Shown here one piece after another: positions 17,019-24,580 of a DNA stretch of 64,000 bases (position 1 is its first letter; each line of letters starts with the position of its first letter). The notes below the pieces were generated by a model, which was given only the letters and a program-made list of their open reading frames with translations, was not told the origin of the DNA and searched no databases. A program made the position numbers and the translations under genes. Source of the stretch: Eubacterium callanderi. Lineage in GTDB: Bacteria > Bacillota > Clostridia > Eubacteriales > Eubacteriaceae. The stretch covers positions 123,445 to 187,444 of the forward strand of contig NZ_FRBP01000011.1 of assembly GCF_900142645.1 (NCBI RefSeq). Direction: 5' to 3'.

Positions 17019-17654
17019 ATGACGTCGAATTATGAAAAAATGAAGCGGCAAATGCAGGGAGAATTTTTGAAATATGACCAAGATGAAATGATAAAGCGCT
17101 TTAAAATAGATGCCAATGAAAGGTATTTGATGATCGACTTTATGGGTGGAATTTGTCGAATTGCCCGAAAAACCGGCTTTGTAGAATGTAGCCATATGGA
17201 TATTGATGGGTTCAGAGAAGCAGATTACAATGAAGCAATGACGATCTATGATCTTCTGTGCTGGTCGAAGCCAGGTGCCGTGCCGTCTGGACAGTTTGAG
17301 AATATGCAAAGTATTTCGAAAATACACAGCACAGTCCCCGTTGCTAATTCAGGCTTTTTCTACCAGGAAATTAAAATGTTTGACCATCAGGAGACTTTGC
17401 TGCGTGATGCACTGCAGAAACTGGGAGGAGTGATTGTTGACAGCGGTGATTTGGCGGCACAAATTCCCGTGTTTTGTGGATTGAAGCTTTTATTTTGTTT
17501 CTGGAACTCAGATGATGAATTTGCTCCAGAAATTCAATTTTTCTGGGATGCAAATGTCCTGTCTTTTATGCACTATGAAACCGTGTGGTTTGCGAATCAT
17601 GTTCTCATTCGCCGCATTCGTGAAATGATGGAAAAACAGATGTCTAAACAGTAG
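17019..17654 (+). CDS. DUF3786-like protein
   Basis: The 211-residue soluble protein resembles DUF3786: a helical start (NYEKMKRQMQGEFLKYD), a YNEAMTIYDLLCWSKPG segment, and C-terminal FCFWNSDDEFAPEIQFFWDAN. The function of the family is not known to me. ATG 17019 follows GGTGAGAATG and a good promoter; longer in-frame starts would lie upstream of that promoter. It forms a pair with the MmcQ/YjbR-like gene and has no evident link to pili or transfer. Confidence 0.7.
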   Translation: MTSNYEKMKRQMQGEFLKYDQDEMIKRFKIDANERYLMIDFMGGICRIARKTGFVECSHMDIDGFREADYNEAMTIYDLLCWSKPGAVPSGQFENMQSISKIHSTVPVANSGFFYQEIKMFDHQETLLRDALQKLGGVIVDSGDLAAQIPVFCGLKLLFCFWNSDDEFAPEIQFFWDANVLSFMHYETVWFANHVLIRRIREMMEKQMSKQ

Positions 17655-17683
17655 GTAAATACCATTTGAAAAGGAGAATGGCA

Positions 17684-18055
17684 ATGGACAGGAAGTGGTT
17701 AATACAGTTCATAACAGAACAATACAACGCGCATGAAGAAAATCCATGGAAGAAGTATCCCAATTATGCTGTGTTCAGACATAAGAACAATCAAAAATGG
17801 TTTGCCCTTATTATGGACATTCCCAAAAGCAAGCTCGGTTTGCCCAGTCATGAGATGATTGATGTGCTAAACGTCAAGTGCGATCCACTACTTATCAGTA
17901 CGCTCAGAAATGAAAAGGGAGTCTATCCCGCATATCATATGAACAAGGAAAACTGGGTGACATTGGCTTTGGATGGCAGTATCAAGGACGATCAATTAAA
18001 ATGGTTACTCGATCAAAGCTTTGAATTAACCGCATCAAAAAATAAAAAGAAATAG
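17684..18055 (+). CDS. MmcQ/YjbR-family protein
   Basis: The 123-residue protein matches the MmcQ/YjbR double-wing fold: an FRHKNNQKWFALIM strand pair, a DVLNVKCDPLL segment, a PAYHMNKENWVTLALDG core and a C-terminal DQSFELT helix. Members are small proteins with presumed DNA-binding ability and no firm role. I choose ATG 17684, with AAGGAG 7 bases upstream, over TTG 17666 and ATG 17678. The gene follows the DUF3786 gene by 29 bases. Confidence 0.8.
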   Translation: MDRKWLIQFITEQYNAHEENPWKKYPNYAVFRHKNNQKWFALIMDIPKSKLGLPSHEMIDVLNVKCDPLLISTLRNEKGVYPAYHMNKENWVTLALDGSIKDDQLKWLLDQSFELTASKNKKK

Positions 18056-18262
18056 AATTATGGACTCACAAAGGGAGAATACTCATTTTATCAGATTTAG
18101 CGCATTGCAGATATGGCTACAAGAGTAATTCATCTCCATGGGAGAAGCGCGTATGACCAAAAAGTTAAAAAATGAATAAGATAGCAAAATCTTTGAGATT
18201 GAATGTTTTTAGTTTTTATTTAGCAGTTTGTTTTACGTGGAGAATTATTAATCAATCAGCAT

Positions 18263-18523
18263 TCACCATTACAAATTTATACAACCAAAGAGGGTAGTAT
18301 AAAAGTTGATGATACCTTCGATAAGGATACGGTGTGGTTGTCAAAAGCACAGATGGCAGAGCTTTTCCAATGCGACCAAAGTGTCATTTCAAGGCATATC
18401 AAAAATGTTTTTTTAGAAGGTGAATTTCCAGAAGCGGGCAATGTGCAAAATATGCACATTGCAAATTCAGATAAACCCATAGATTTTTACAGTTTTGATG
18501 TCATTATTTCTGTAGGATACTGA
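18263..18523 (+). pseudogene. RhuM-family gene remnant (N-terminal part)
   Basis: Without a start codon, the frame reads into IYTTKEGSIKVDD, VWLSKAQMAELFQCDQSVIS, HIKNVFLEGEF and DVIISVGY, which is the conserved N-terminal HTH domain of RhuM proteins. A TGA at 18521 then replaces what is normally an arginine codon; the frame continues recognisably for about seven codons (KSQRGV) and is lost. Both the missing start and the nonsense and frame damage indicate a dead gene. The 200 bases before it hold no supported feature. Confidence 0.8.
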
Positions 18524-18643
18524 ATAAAGTCACAACGTGGTGTACACGATTGATAAGAAGAAATAAAGCGCACACGATATTCGATGACGAGCAAATATTA
18601 TTTGTAAAATCTTCGTCCGGAAATAAAATTTAAAGGGGGAAAC

Positions 18644-19525
18644 ATGGAAAACATACAGCTATTTGAGCACAGTACAATCCGCACTGCATGGGATGAAGAA
18701 AAAGAAGAGTGGTACTTCTCAATTATTGATGTCATCGCTGTTTTAACAGAGGTCGAAAATCCCAGACGTTATTGGAGTGATTTAAAAAGAAAGCTGAAAT
18801 CAGAAGGGGCGATTCAACTGTACGAAAATATCGTACAGTTGAAAATGAAAGCCAACGATGGAAAAATGCGACAGACCGATGTTGCGGATACCGGGCAGCT
18901 ACTGCGCATCATTCAGTCCATTCCATCCCCAAAAGCAGAACCCTTTAAAGCCTGGCTGGCGCGTGTAGGAAGCGAGCGGATTGAAGAGACCATCGATCCC
19001 GAGCTGACCATTGACCGAGCCCTTGAAACCTACCTTAAAAAAGGCTATAGCCGGGAATGGATCAATTAGCGGTTGCAGGCCATACAAGTCCGAAAAGAGT
19101 TAACGGATGAGTGGGATAACCGCGGTGTAAAGAAAGGCATGGAGTACGCTATTTTGACCGATGAGATTACAAAAGCCTGGTCCGGGATGCGTACCAGACA
19201 GTATAAAAACTTCAAAGGCTTGAAAAAAGAAAACCTCAGAGACAACATGAGTACCCTTGAACTGGTTTTAAACATGTTGGCCGAAGCCACAACCACAGAG
19301 TTATCCAAAGCTAAAGCACCCGAAGATTTTGAAAAAAACCGTCAAGTCGCCAAAGAAGGCGGCGCCATTGCCGGGGATGCCCGAAAGGCCATTGAAGCCA
19401 GCAGTGGAAGACCGGTGATCACTTCTAAAAATGCTGTTGATTTTACACAAGTACTCAGTGAAGTAGTGAACGCTTTACCAGACGTGGAAGAAACCGACCA
19501 GGAGGAAGCCGGTGTCAAGAAATAA
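18644..19525 (+). pseudogene. BRO/DinD-like protein gene interrupted by one in-frame amber codon
   Basis: Two adjacent reading frames (18644-19066 and 19070-19525) are in the same phase and are separated only by TAG at 19067-19069. Read through, they give about 293 residues: a BRO-N-like start (SIIDVIAVLTEVENPRRYW) and a DinD-like C-terminus (GLKKENLRDNMSTLELVL). The local context ...EWIN-stop-RLQAIQ suggests a CAG to TAG change. The ATG has a GGGGGAAAC ribosome site. The gene is probably inactive, though a truncated BRO-N domain of 141 residues could still be made. Confidence 0.85.
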
Positions 19526-19820
19526 CCATCAGAAGATTGATGGTCAGTTGCTCCGAACCGATAAGCGCATCGGCCATTTAAAACAAAAACAGATTGAAAA
19601 GATCAATGCCTGGCTTTATGAAGCCTACCGGGTGCAGTATCAAACCCTGAATCGGCCACCGGACAAACGGGAGATTGTCAATGCGGCTTATGATAAAATT
19701 GAAGCTGCGGATATCTGGATACCTTATGGAGAAGTCCAGAAGTATTACCTGAAACAGAAAAGTAAATTTGAAAAGCGCATGGAAAATGAACAAAACAGAA
19801 TATTGAAAGAAACAGATTAG
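19512..19820 (+). CDS. Small helical protein of 102 residues, mobile-element type
   Basis: GTG 19512 lies behind AGGAGGAAGC inside the end of the BRO/DinD frame. The protein is basic and helical (LLRTDKRIGHLKQKQIEKI, then a long KYYLKQKSKFEKRMENEQNR helix). No named family is recognised. It is transcribed with the broken BRO gene and followed by two terminators, so it closes that unit ahead of parA. Confidence 0.6.
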   Translation: MSRNNHQKIDGQLLRTDKRIGHLKQKQIEKINAWLYEAYRVQYQTLNRPPDKREIVNAAYDKIEAADIWIPYGEVQKYYLKQKSKFEKRMENEQNRILKETD

Positions 19821-19846
19821 GAATACACCAAATGTATTCCTTTTTT
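19820..19846 (+). terminator. Terminator 1 upstream of parA
   Basis: GGAATACA / TGTATTCC stem with a 5-base loop and six T. Confidence 0.9.
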
Positions 19847-19857
19847 ATTTCAACGGC

Positions 19858-19887
19858 AAACCGCTCATCATTGATTGAGCGGTTTTT
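19858..19887 (+). terminator. Terminator 2 upstream of parA
   Basis: AACCGCTCA / TGAGCGGTT stem (19859-19867 and 19876-19884) followed by T residues. Tandem with the previous hairpin; together they insulate parAB. Confidence 0.88.
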
Positions 19888-19911
19888 CTAGTATTAAGAA
19901 AGGATAGACAA

Positions 19912-20739
19912 ATGAAAGAAGCAAAGACGATTGCAATCTGCAATCAAAAAGGAGGCGTCGGTAAGTCGAACGTGACGGTCAACCTTGGCATTGGCCTTGC
20001 CAATCAGGGAAAAAAGGTGCTTACCCTGGATACAGACCCACAAGGGGATTTAACCACCTCACTTGGTTGGCGCGATACGGAGAAGCTCGATATTACAATG
20101 GCGACACTGATGAAAGAAGCGATTCTGGATGAACCCATCCATACCCGGGAAGGCATTTTACACCATCCAGAAGGCATTGATCTCATTCCAGCCGACTTAG
20201 AGCTTTCAGCCATGGAAATGACACTGGTTACCGCCATGAGCCGAGAGTACATTTTAAAACGCATCGTTCAGAATTATAAAAAAGATTATGATTATATTCT
20301 GATTGACACCATGCCCAGCCTGGGAATGATTACCATCAACGCCCTGGCTGTTGCTGACAGCGTCATTATTCCCGTTCAGGCCCACTACTTACCGGCAAAG
20401 GGCATGACCCAGCTCATCAAGACCATCGGAAAAGTCCAGCGCCAGATCAATCCAGCCTTGGCTATTGAAGGCGTTATTTTAACTATGGCCGATGTCCGCA
20501 CCAACATGACCAAAACCGTGGCTGAAACGATCCGGGAACAGTACGGCAGTGCCCTGAAAATTTACCGAAACGTCATCCCCTTTGCCATCGCCGCCGCTGA
20601 AACCAGCGCGGAGGGAAAGAGTATTTATACCCACGCCAAAGGCAGCAAGGTGGCAAAAGCCTACGAAGCATTCACAAAGGAGGTGCTAGTCAATGCCGAA
20701 AAACAAAGAACTCAAGCTCGAGCTGCCCAGTGTCGATGA
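19912..20739 (+). CDS. parA: ParA-family partition ATPase
   Basis: The 275-residue protein has the deviant Walker A motif KGGVGKS (13-19), the DTDPQGDLT switch (about 40-48) and the DTMPSLG motif. With ParB it would segregate a circular element intermediate or control element copy and transfer. AAAGGAT precedes the ATG. The C-terminus overlaps parB by 47 bases, showing coupling. Similar ParA/ParB pairs are common in integrative elements of gut Clostridia. Confidence 0.93.
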   Translation: MKEAKTIAICNQKGGVGKSNVTVNLGIGLANQGKKVLTLDTDPQGDLTTSLGWRDTEKLDITMATLMKEAILDEPIHTREGILHHPEGIDLIPADLELSAMEMTLVTAMSREYILKRIVQNYKKDYDYILIDTMPSLGMITINALAVADSVIIPVQAHYLPAKGMTQLIKTIGKVQRQINPALAIEGVILTMADVRTNMTKTVAETIREQYGSALKIYRNVIPFAIAAAETSAEGKSIYTHAKGSKVAKAYEAFTKEVLVNAEKQRTQARAAQCR

Positions 20740-21616
20740 GCTGTTTACCACCGAAGAAGAACGGCTGGACGCGAACCGGGAAAAGGTACAGGAGATCCCA
20801 CTTGATCAGATTGAGGATTTTCCAAACCATCCATTCAAAATTAAGGAGGATGAAGCCATGATGGAAATGGCCGAGAGCATCAGGGAGTACGGCGTATTGG
20901 TGCCTGCGCTGGTTCGGCAGAAAGCAAATGGCAGCTATGAGATGGTGGCCGGGCACCGGAGAAAATGCGCAAGCCGGTTAGCCGGGATGAAAGAAATCCC
21001 GTGTATTGTCCGCAATCTTACAGATGATGAAGCCACAATCATTATGGTGGATAGTAATCTACAACGGGAAAAGATACTTCCATCAGAGAGAGCATTCGCT
21101 TATAAAATGAAACTTGATGCAATGAAACATCAAGGTAAGAAAACTTCTCGCCCAATGGGCGAGAAGTCGATAAGTGTCAATGAATTAAGTATAGAGATGC
21201 CTGATAGTGCCAGACAAATACATCGTTACATTCGCCTAACCGAACTCATCGAGCCACTTTTAGACCTCGTTGATGAAAATAAAATCGCGTTCCGTCCAGC
21301 TGTTGAACTCTCATATTTAGGCAAAGATGAACAGGAACAGCTTTTGGACGCTATGCAGTATGAGGACTGCACGCCATCATTGGCCCAGGCAACGAAAATT
21401 AAGCAGTTTTCCCAGGAGAATAAGCTGAGCGAAGCGGTCATTCTCTCCATTTTACAGGAAGAAAAGCCCAATCAAGTGGAGAAAATCAAAATCCCCAAAG
21501 AGCGGATCAGCAAATTTTTTCCAAAAGGCACGCCTGAGAAAAAAATCGAAGAAACCATTGTGAAAGCCTTGGAGTTGTACCAAAAGCGCGAACGGCAGAA
21601 GCAATCGGCAAGGTAG
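20693..21616 (+). CDS. parB: ParB/Spo0J-like partition protein
   Basis: The 307-residue protein has an N-terminal ParB/Srx nucleotide-binding domain with AGHRR (about 86-90) and an ERAFAYKMKLDAM helix. A central HTH with the usual IHRYIRLTEL segment follows, then a charged C-terminal region (KIPKERISKFFPKG) resembling the tail of element-borne ParB proteins. Its ribosome site (AAAGGAGG) lies within parA. A parS site was not identified by eye. Confidence 0.92.
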   Translation: MPKNKELKLELPSVDELFTTEEERLDANREKVQEIPLDQIEDFPNHPFKIKEDEAMMEMAESIREYGVLVPALVRQKANGSYEMVAGHRRKCASRLAGMKEIPCIVRNLTDDEATIIMVDSNLQREKILPSERAFAYKMKLDAMKHQGKKTSRPMGEKSISVNELSIEMPDSARQIHRYIRLTELIEPLLDLVDENKIAFRPAVELSYLGKDEQEQLLDAMQYEDCTPSLAQATKIKQFSQENKLSEAVILSILQEEKPNQVEKIKIPKERISKFFPKGTPEKKIEETIVKALELYQKRERQKQSAR

Positions 21617-21620
21617 TTCT

Positions 21621-21643
21621 AAAGCGGCAGAAATGCCGCTTTT
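21621..21643 (+). terminator. Terminator after parB
   Basis: AAAGCGGCA / TGCCGCTTTT stem with a GAAA tetraloop. Confidence 0.9.
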
Positions 21644-21670
21644 CCCGTTACAAAAGAAAAGGAGCTAGCT

Positions 21671-22267
21671 ATGATAGGAGAAGATAAACGAACCGTTCAC
21701 GGTTACCGCATCATCCATTCAATGACCATCGGCAGCCAGGAGATGATTCTCGGAGAGAAGCAAGCCGAGTGCCCGGATAAACGCTATCTGTGTGCCCAGG
21801 ATGATCTCGATCATCTGGACAAAGGCTATGAAGATATCGAGACCGGTGACTATCTGGAAATGCTGGAGTACTATACCAAACGGATTCAAAGAGAAATCAA
21901 GACACTCCGGGAAGCGGAGAAGAAGATTGGTGAACCCAACGCGCCCATTCCGGCAGAGTGTTGTCGTCTGGATGATCACACAAAAAGTATCCTCGGGAAG
22001 TTTGTGGTCATTAAAGCGGAGGTATTCAGGCCCGAATACCAGCGCGCCAATGAACAAATCTGCTATGTCACCGGTGGTTCTGGAGCAAAAGCCAATCCCA
22101 AAGAAAAGGCCATTATTGTAAAGAACGTGTACGACGGCAGAGAGGCCCAGTTTGAAAGAAGTGAGATCCAAGGGCTTGTCAACATGAAGTACCTGCCAGA
22201 ATGGGCTCAGAAAGCGATTAAGAAATTCCGGAAAAAAGAAAGCATCAGGAAAGGAGCAGCGCGCTGA
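21671..22267 (+). CDS. Mobile-element protein of unknown function, paralogue 1
   Basis: A 198-residue soluble protein that is clearly homologous to the next gene. Shared blocks include FGEK/LGEKxxxxxxxRYLCA, IETGxYLxM, CYVTGGSGA vs GYVTGGFGA, RFERSxIQG and CLPEWA-type endings. The family is unknown to me. Alternating helix and strand content and conserved Cys and Tyr suggest a compact globular domain. It starts a chain of six tightly spaced genes that leads to the giant helicase gene. Confidence 0.72.
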   Translation: MIGEDKRTVHGYRIIHSMTIGSQEMILGEKQAECPDKRYLCAQDDLDHLDKGYEDIETGDYLEMLEYYTKRIQREIKTLREAEKKIGEPNAPIPAECCRLDDHTKSILGKFVVIKAEVFRPEYQRANEQICYVTGGSGAKANPKEKAIIVKNVYDGREAQFERSEIQGLVNMKYLPEWAQKAIKKFRKKESIRKGAAR

Positions 22268-22878
22268 TGAATGCGGAAAACAATGAAAGCATGAAGTGTG
22301 GGGATTATGCGATCACCCAAGAACTGTGTATCGGAAATAAGACCGTCGTTTTTGGTGAAAAGTCCGGCGATTATGGGCCGCATCGGTACCTGTGCGCTTT
22401 TCGTCAGATCATCCTCTTTTACGCAAGCTATTCAGAAATTGAAACCGGCTCCTATCTGGACATGATGGACGTGTTTACCACGCGGGTAAAAGGACAAATC
22501 GAAAAAGCCCGGGAAACGTTAAAACAGATCAAAGTCCCTTTGGAGGTCATCACCCCGGAGATGTGCTACCCGCATGACTTTTCCCAGGATCTGAACGGAA
22601 AGGTCATCGCCATCAAGCCGGAAGTATTGCGGCCAGAGTGCCAGTACGCGGTGTACCAGCTGGGCTATGTGACCGGCGGTTTTGGAGCCCATGGCAATGC
22701 CCGGGGGAATGCCGTCTTCGTCAAAAAGCTCTACAGCCAGGAGAATACCCGCTTTGAACGTTCTGACATCCAGGGTATCGTGAAACCTGAATGCCTGCCA
22801 GAATGGGCAAAGCAAGACCTCGAGCACATCAAACAAAGACAAAAGAAAGAAAAAAACCGAAAAGGAGAAGCCCGCTGA
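22267..22878 (+). CDS. Mobile-element protein of unknown function, paralogue 2
   Basis: This 203-residue protein aligns with paralogue 1 over its full length, at what looks like about a third identity. The start overlaps the previous stop by one base (TGATG) and its stop overlaps the next ATG the same way. A tandem duplication followed by divergence is the simplest explanation. No catalytic motif is visible. Confidence 0.72.
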   Translation: MNAENNESMKCGDYAITQELCIGNKTVVFGEKSGDYGPHRYLCAFRQIILFYASYSEIETGSYLDMMDVFTTRVKGQIEKARETLKQIKVPLEVITPEMCYPHDFSQDLNGKVIAIKPEVLRPECQYAVYQLGYVTGGFGAHGNARGNAVFVKKLYSQENTRFERSDIQGIVKPECLPEWAKQDLEHIKQRQKKEKNRKGEAR

Positions 22879-23171
22879 TGAAAGAAAAAATAGAACTGCC
22901 CGATTTTTGCTATACCACACTGTTTTCAACGGGTGAGATTGTTCGGATCAAGAGAGGCGCGCTGACCTATGAAAGAACCGATCGCTCCACCCCCGACCGA
23001 GCGATGAACCGACTGCTCGCAGAGCGATGTAATACGGTGATGGGCATCACCAAGGCGCAGAAAGAAGCCATGCTCGGCGGAATGCTTTTAGGCTGGGAGC
23101 GGCCAGCCGCGGACCCTAACCGGTATGACCTGAGCGGCAACTTTATTCTGATCGAAGATATGGAAAAATAA
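22878..23171 (+). CDS. Small element protein with a GITKAQ-type domain
   Basis: The 97-residue protein starts with ELPDFCYTTLFSTGEIVRI and ends with GITKAQKEAMLGGMLLGWERP. The same domain forms the C-terminal half of the next gene. ATG 22878 is chosen because it overlaps the previous stop; a longer in-frame start lies inside the upstream gene. Function unknown. Confidence 0.7.
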   Translation: MKEKIELPDFCYTTLFSTGEIVRIKRGALTYERTDRSTPDRAMNRLLAERCNTVMGITKAQKEAMLGGMLLGWERPAADPNRYDLSGNFILIEDMEK

Positions 23172-23203
23172 CGTGTTACAAAAGAAAAAAGGAGAATTTA
23201 ACA

Positions 23204-23740
23204 GTGAAAGACGAAATCAATCAAGGCTATATGATCACAGACCGCATACAGGTCGATCCGGATAATGCCTTTGTTTTGGGCTTCAATCCAAAGGCCCCGC
23301 AGCCCTTTGTCACCTGGAAATGCGGCCAGGATGATTACTATTATTGTGGACACTATTTTAATGATCAGGACAAAGCCATCAGCGATTTGTGCACACGGGT
23401 GATGGAGGCGCTTGACTACAAGAAAGAGTCTGCGAAAATGGCAGAGGATGAAAGTGAGTTGCCTGAAAAGTGCTACAGTACACTTTTGGAAACAGGTGAG
23501 CTCGTGATGATCAAACGATTTGAGCCAGGGTACTCTGAATGCGGCAATTCGACATCTGATCCAGAAAAGAATAAAAACTTAGCAAAACAATTGAACGAAG
23601 CGGCTGGTATCACAAAGGCCCAGATTGCAGCAATGAATGCGGGATCAATCTGTGGCTGGGACGCACCCAATGCCCGGCCAGATTACTACGATGAAAACGG
23701 CCGAATTAAAAAGAACAAACACAAAGAATTCTCGAGGTGA
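23204..23740 (+). CDS. Two-part element protein: new N-terminal region plus the same GITKAQ domain
   Basis: The 178-residue protein starts at a GTG behind AAAAGGAG. Residues 1-80 (DNAFVLGFNPKAPQPFVTW, HYFNDQDKAISDLC) form a distinct domain often seen in element-borne small proteins. Residues 88-165 repeat the previous protein (ELPEKCYSTLLETGELVMI, GITKAQIAAMNAG). The gene is therefore a fusion of an extra domain to a duplicated neighbour. Function unknown. Confidence 0.7.
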   Translation: MKDEINQGYMITDRIQVDPDNAFVLGFNPKAPQPFVTWKCGQDDYYYCGHYFNDQDKAISDLCTRVMEALDYKKESAKMAEDESELPEKCYSTLLETGELVMIKRFEPGYSECGNSTSDPEKNKNLAKQLNEAAGITKAQIAAMNAGSICGWDAPNARPDYYDENGRIKKNKHKEFSR

Positions 23741-23744
23741 AACT

Positions 23745-24047
23745 ATGGCAAAGAACACAAGAGGACTCCGGATTTTAACACGCCTGATTGACGCCGGATA
23801 TGACACCGAAAAAGCCATTGCCGGGATGACCCTCGACGATATCATTGCGCTTGAAATTGTGAACAAAAACGATATGGCTGTGCTGAATGGACTCATTAAA
23901 AGCGTAAAGGCGAATCGCGTGGTGACCTTTTTAGCATCCGGACCAGATCCTGAACGAAAGGACGTATCATCGCAGGATACTGCGTTAGAAGGAGATGAAA
24001 ACAATGAAGAAACCCAAACCAATCCCCCAAATGATCTCGTTTGTTGA
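23745..24047 (+). CDS. Small element protein of 100 residues
   Basis: ATG 23745 follows TCGAGGTGAAACT. Residues 1-60 are a helical bundle (LRILTRLIDAGYDTEKAIAGM, IIALEIVNKNDMAVLNGLI) that could be a small DNA- or protein-binding domain; the tail is acidic and disordered. It overlaps the next gene by 44 bases. Not recognised further. Confidence 0.65.
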   Translation: MAKNTRGLRILTRLIDAGYDTEKAIAGMTLDDIIALEIVNKNDMAVLNGLIKSVKANRVVTFLASGPDPERKDVSSQDTALEGDENNEETQTNPPNDLVC

Positions 24048-24576
24048 TATCCACGCCTTGGATCTGTTTGAAATCCCAGACGGTGAGCGTATTATCATTG
24101 TCCCAATGACCGGCTGCCCGGTGACTTATCCCTGTTACTTCGTTGACCTCAGACATTTTAAGCTACAGGATACCATCTGGCACCCCATTGAGTTTGCCAA
24201 AAAAATGGCCCGCTTGGGGAACCGCTATCGGCCCGAAAACCCTGGGCCTTCCGATGTGCTGGACTATTACGAAGTCTACCAGATTCCAGACCGGCAGAAC
24301 ACCGATTATGGCTTTGGACCCCTTAATCAATTCCTTACCCGGTTTAAACGGGAAGATTATGTTTTGTGCTACCAAGGGATGTTAGCGCCGGTGACCGAAC
24401 TGCTCGACCTGTACAAATTTCACAATCGGAACGACCGGCCATTCCAGGATAAGATGCACCCTTTGTGCATGGACGATATTCTTGTCACCCATCGGGAAGA
24501 AAAAGTTCAGGCTTTTTACGTGGATGCCGAAGGTTTCCCAGAAGTGCCGCAGTTCCTTAAGCGGCCTGTAAAGTAA
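24004..24576 (+). CDS. Element protein with a C-terminal YodL/LPD-type module
   Basis: A 190-residue protein. The C-terminal stretch (MDDILVTHREEKVQAFYVD, FPEVPQFL) is the short beta module that recurs at the ends of YodL and large polyvalent proteins of mobile elements, and again near residue 1323 of the 34287-38849 protein. The N-terminal 130 residues are globular with no motif I can name. ATG 24004 has AAGGAG 9 bases upstream; ATG 23995 would have none. It ends four bases before the giant helicase gene. Confidence 0.65.
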   Translation: MKKPKPIPQMISFVDIHALDLFEIPDGERIIIVPMTGCPVTYPCYFVDLRHFKLQDTIWHPIEFAKKMARLGNRYRPENPGPSDVLDYYEVYQIPDRQNTDYGFGPLNQFLTRFKREDYVLCYQGMLAPVTELLDLYKFHNRNDRPFQDKMHPLCMDDILVTHREEKVQAFYVDAEGFPEVPQFLKRPVK

Positions 24577-24580
24577 GTCC

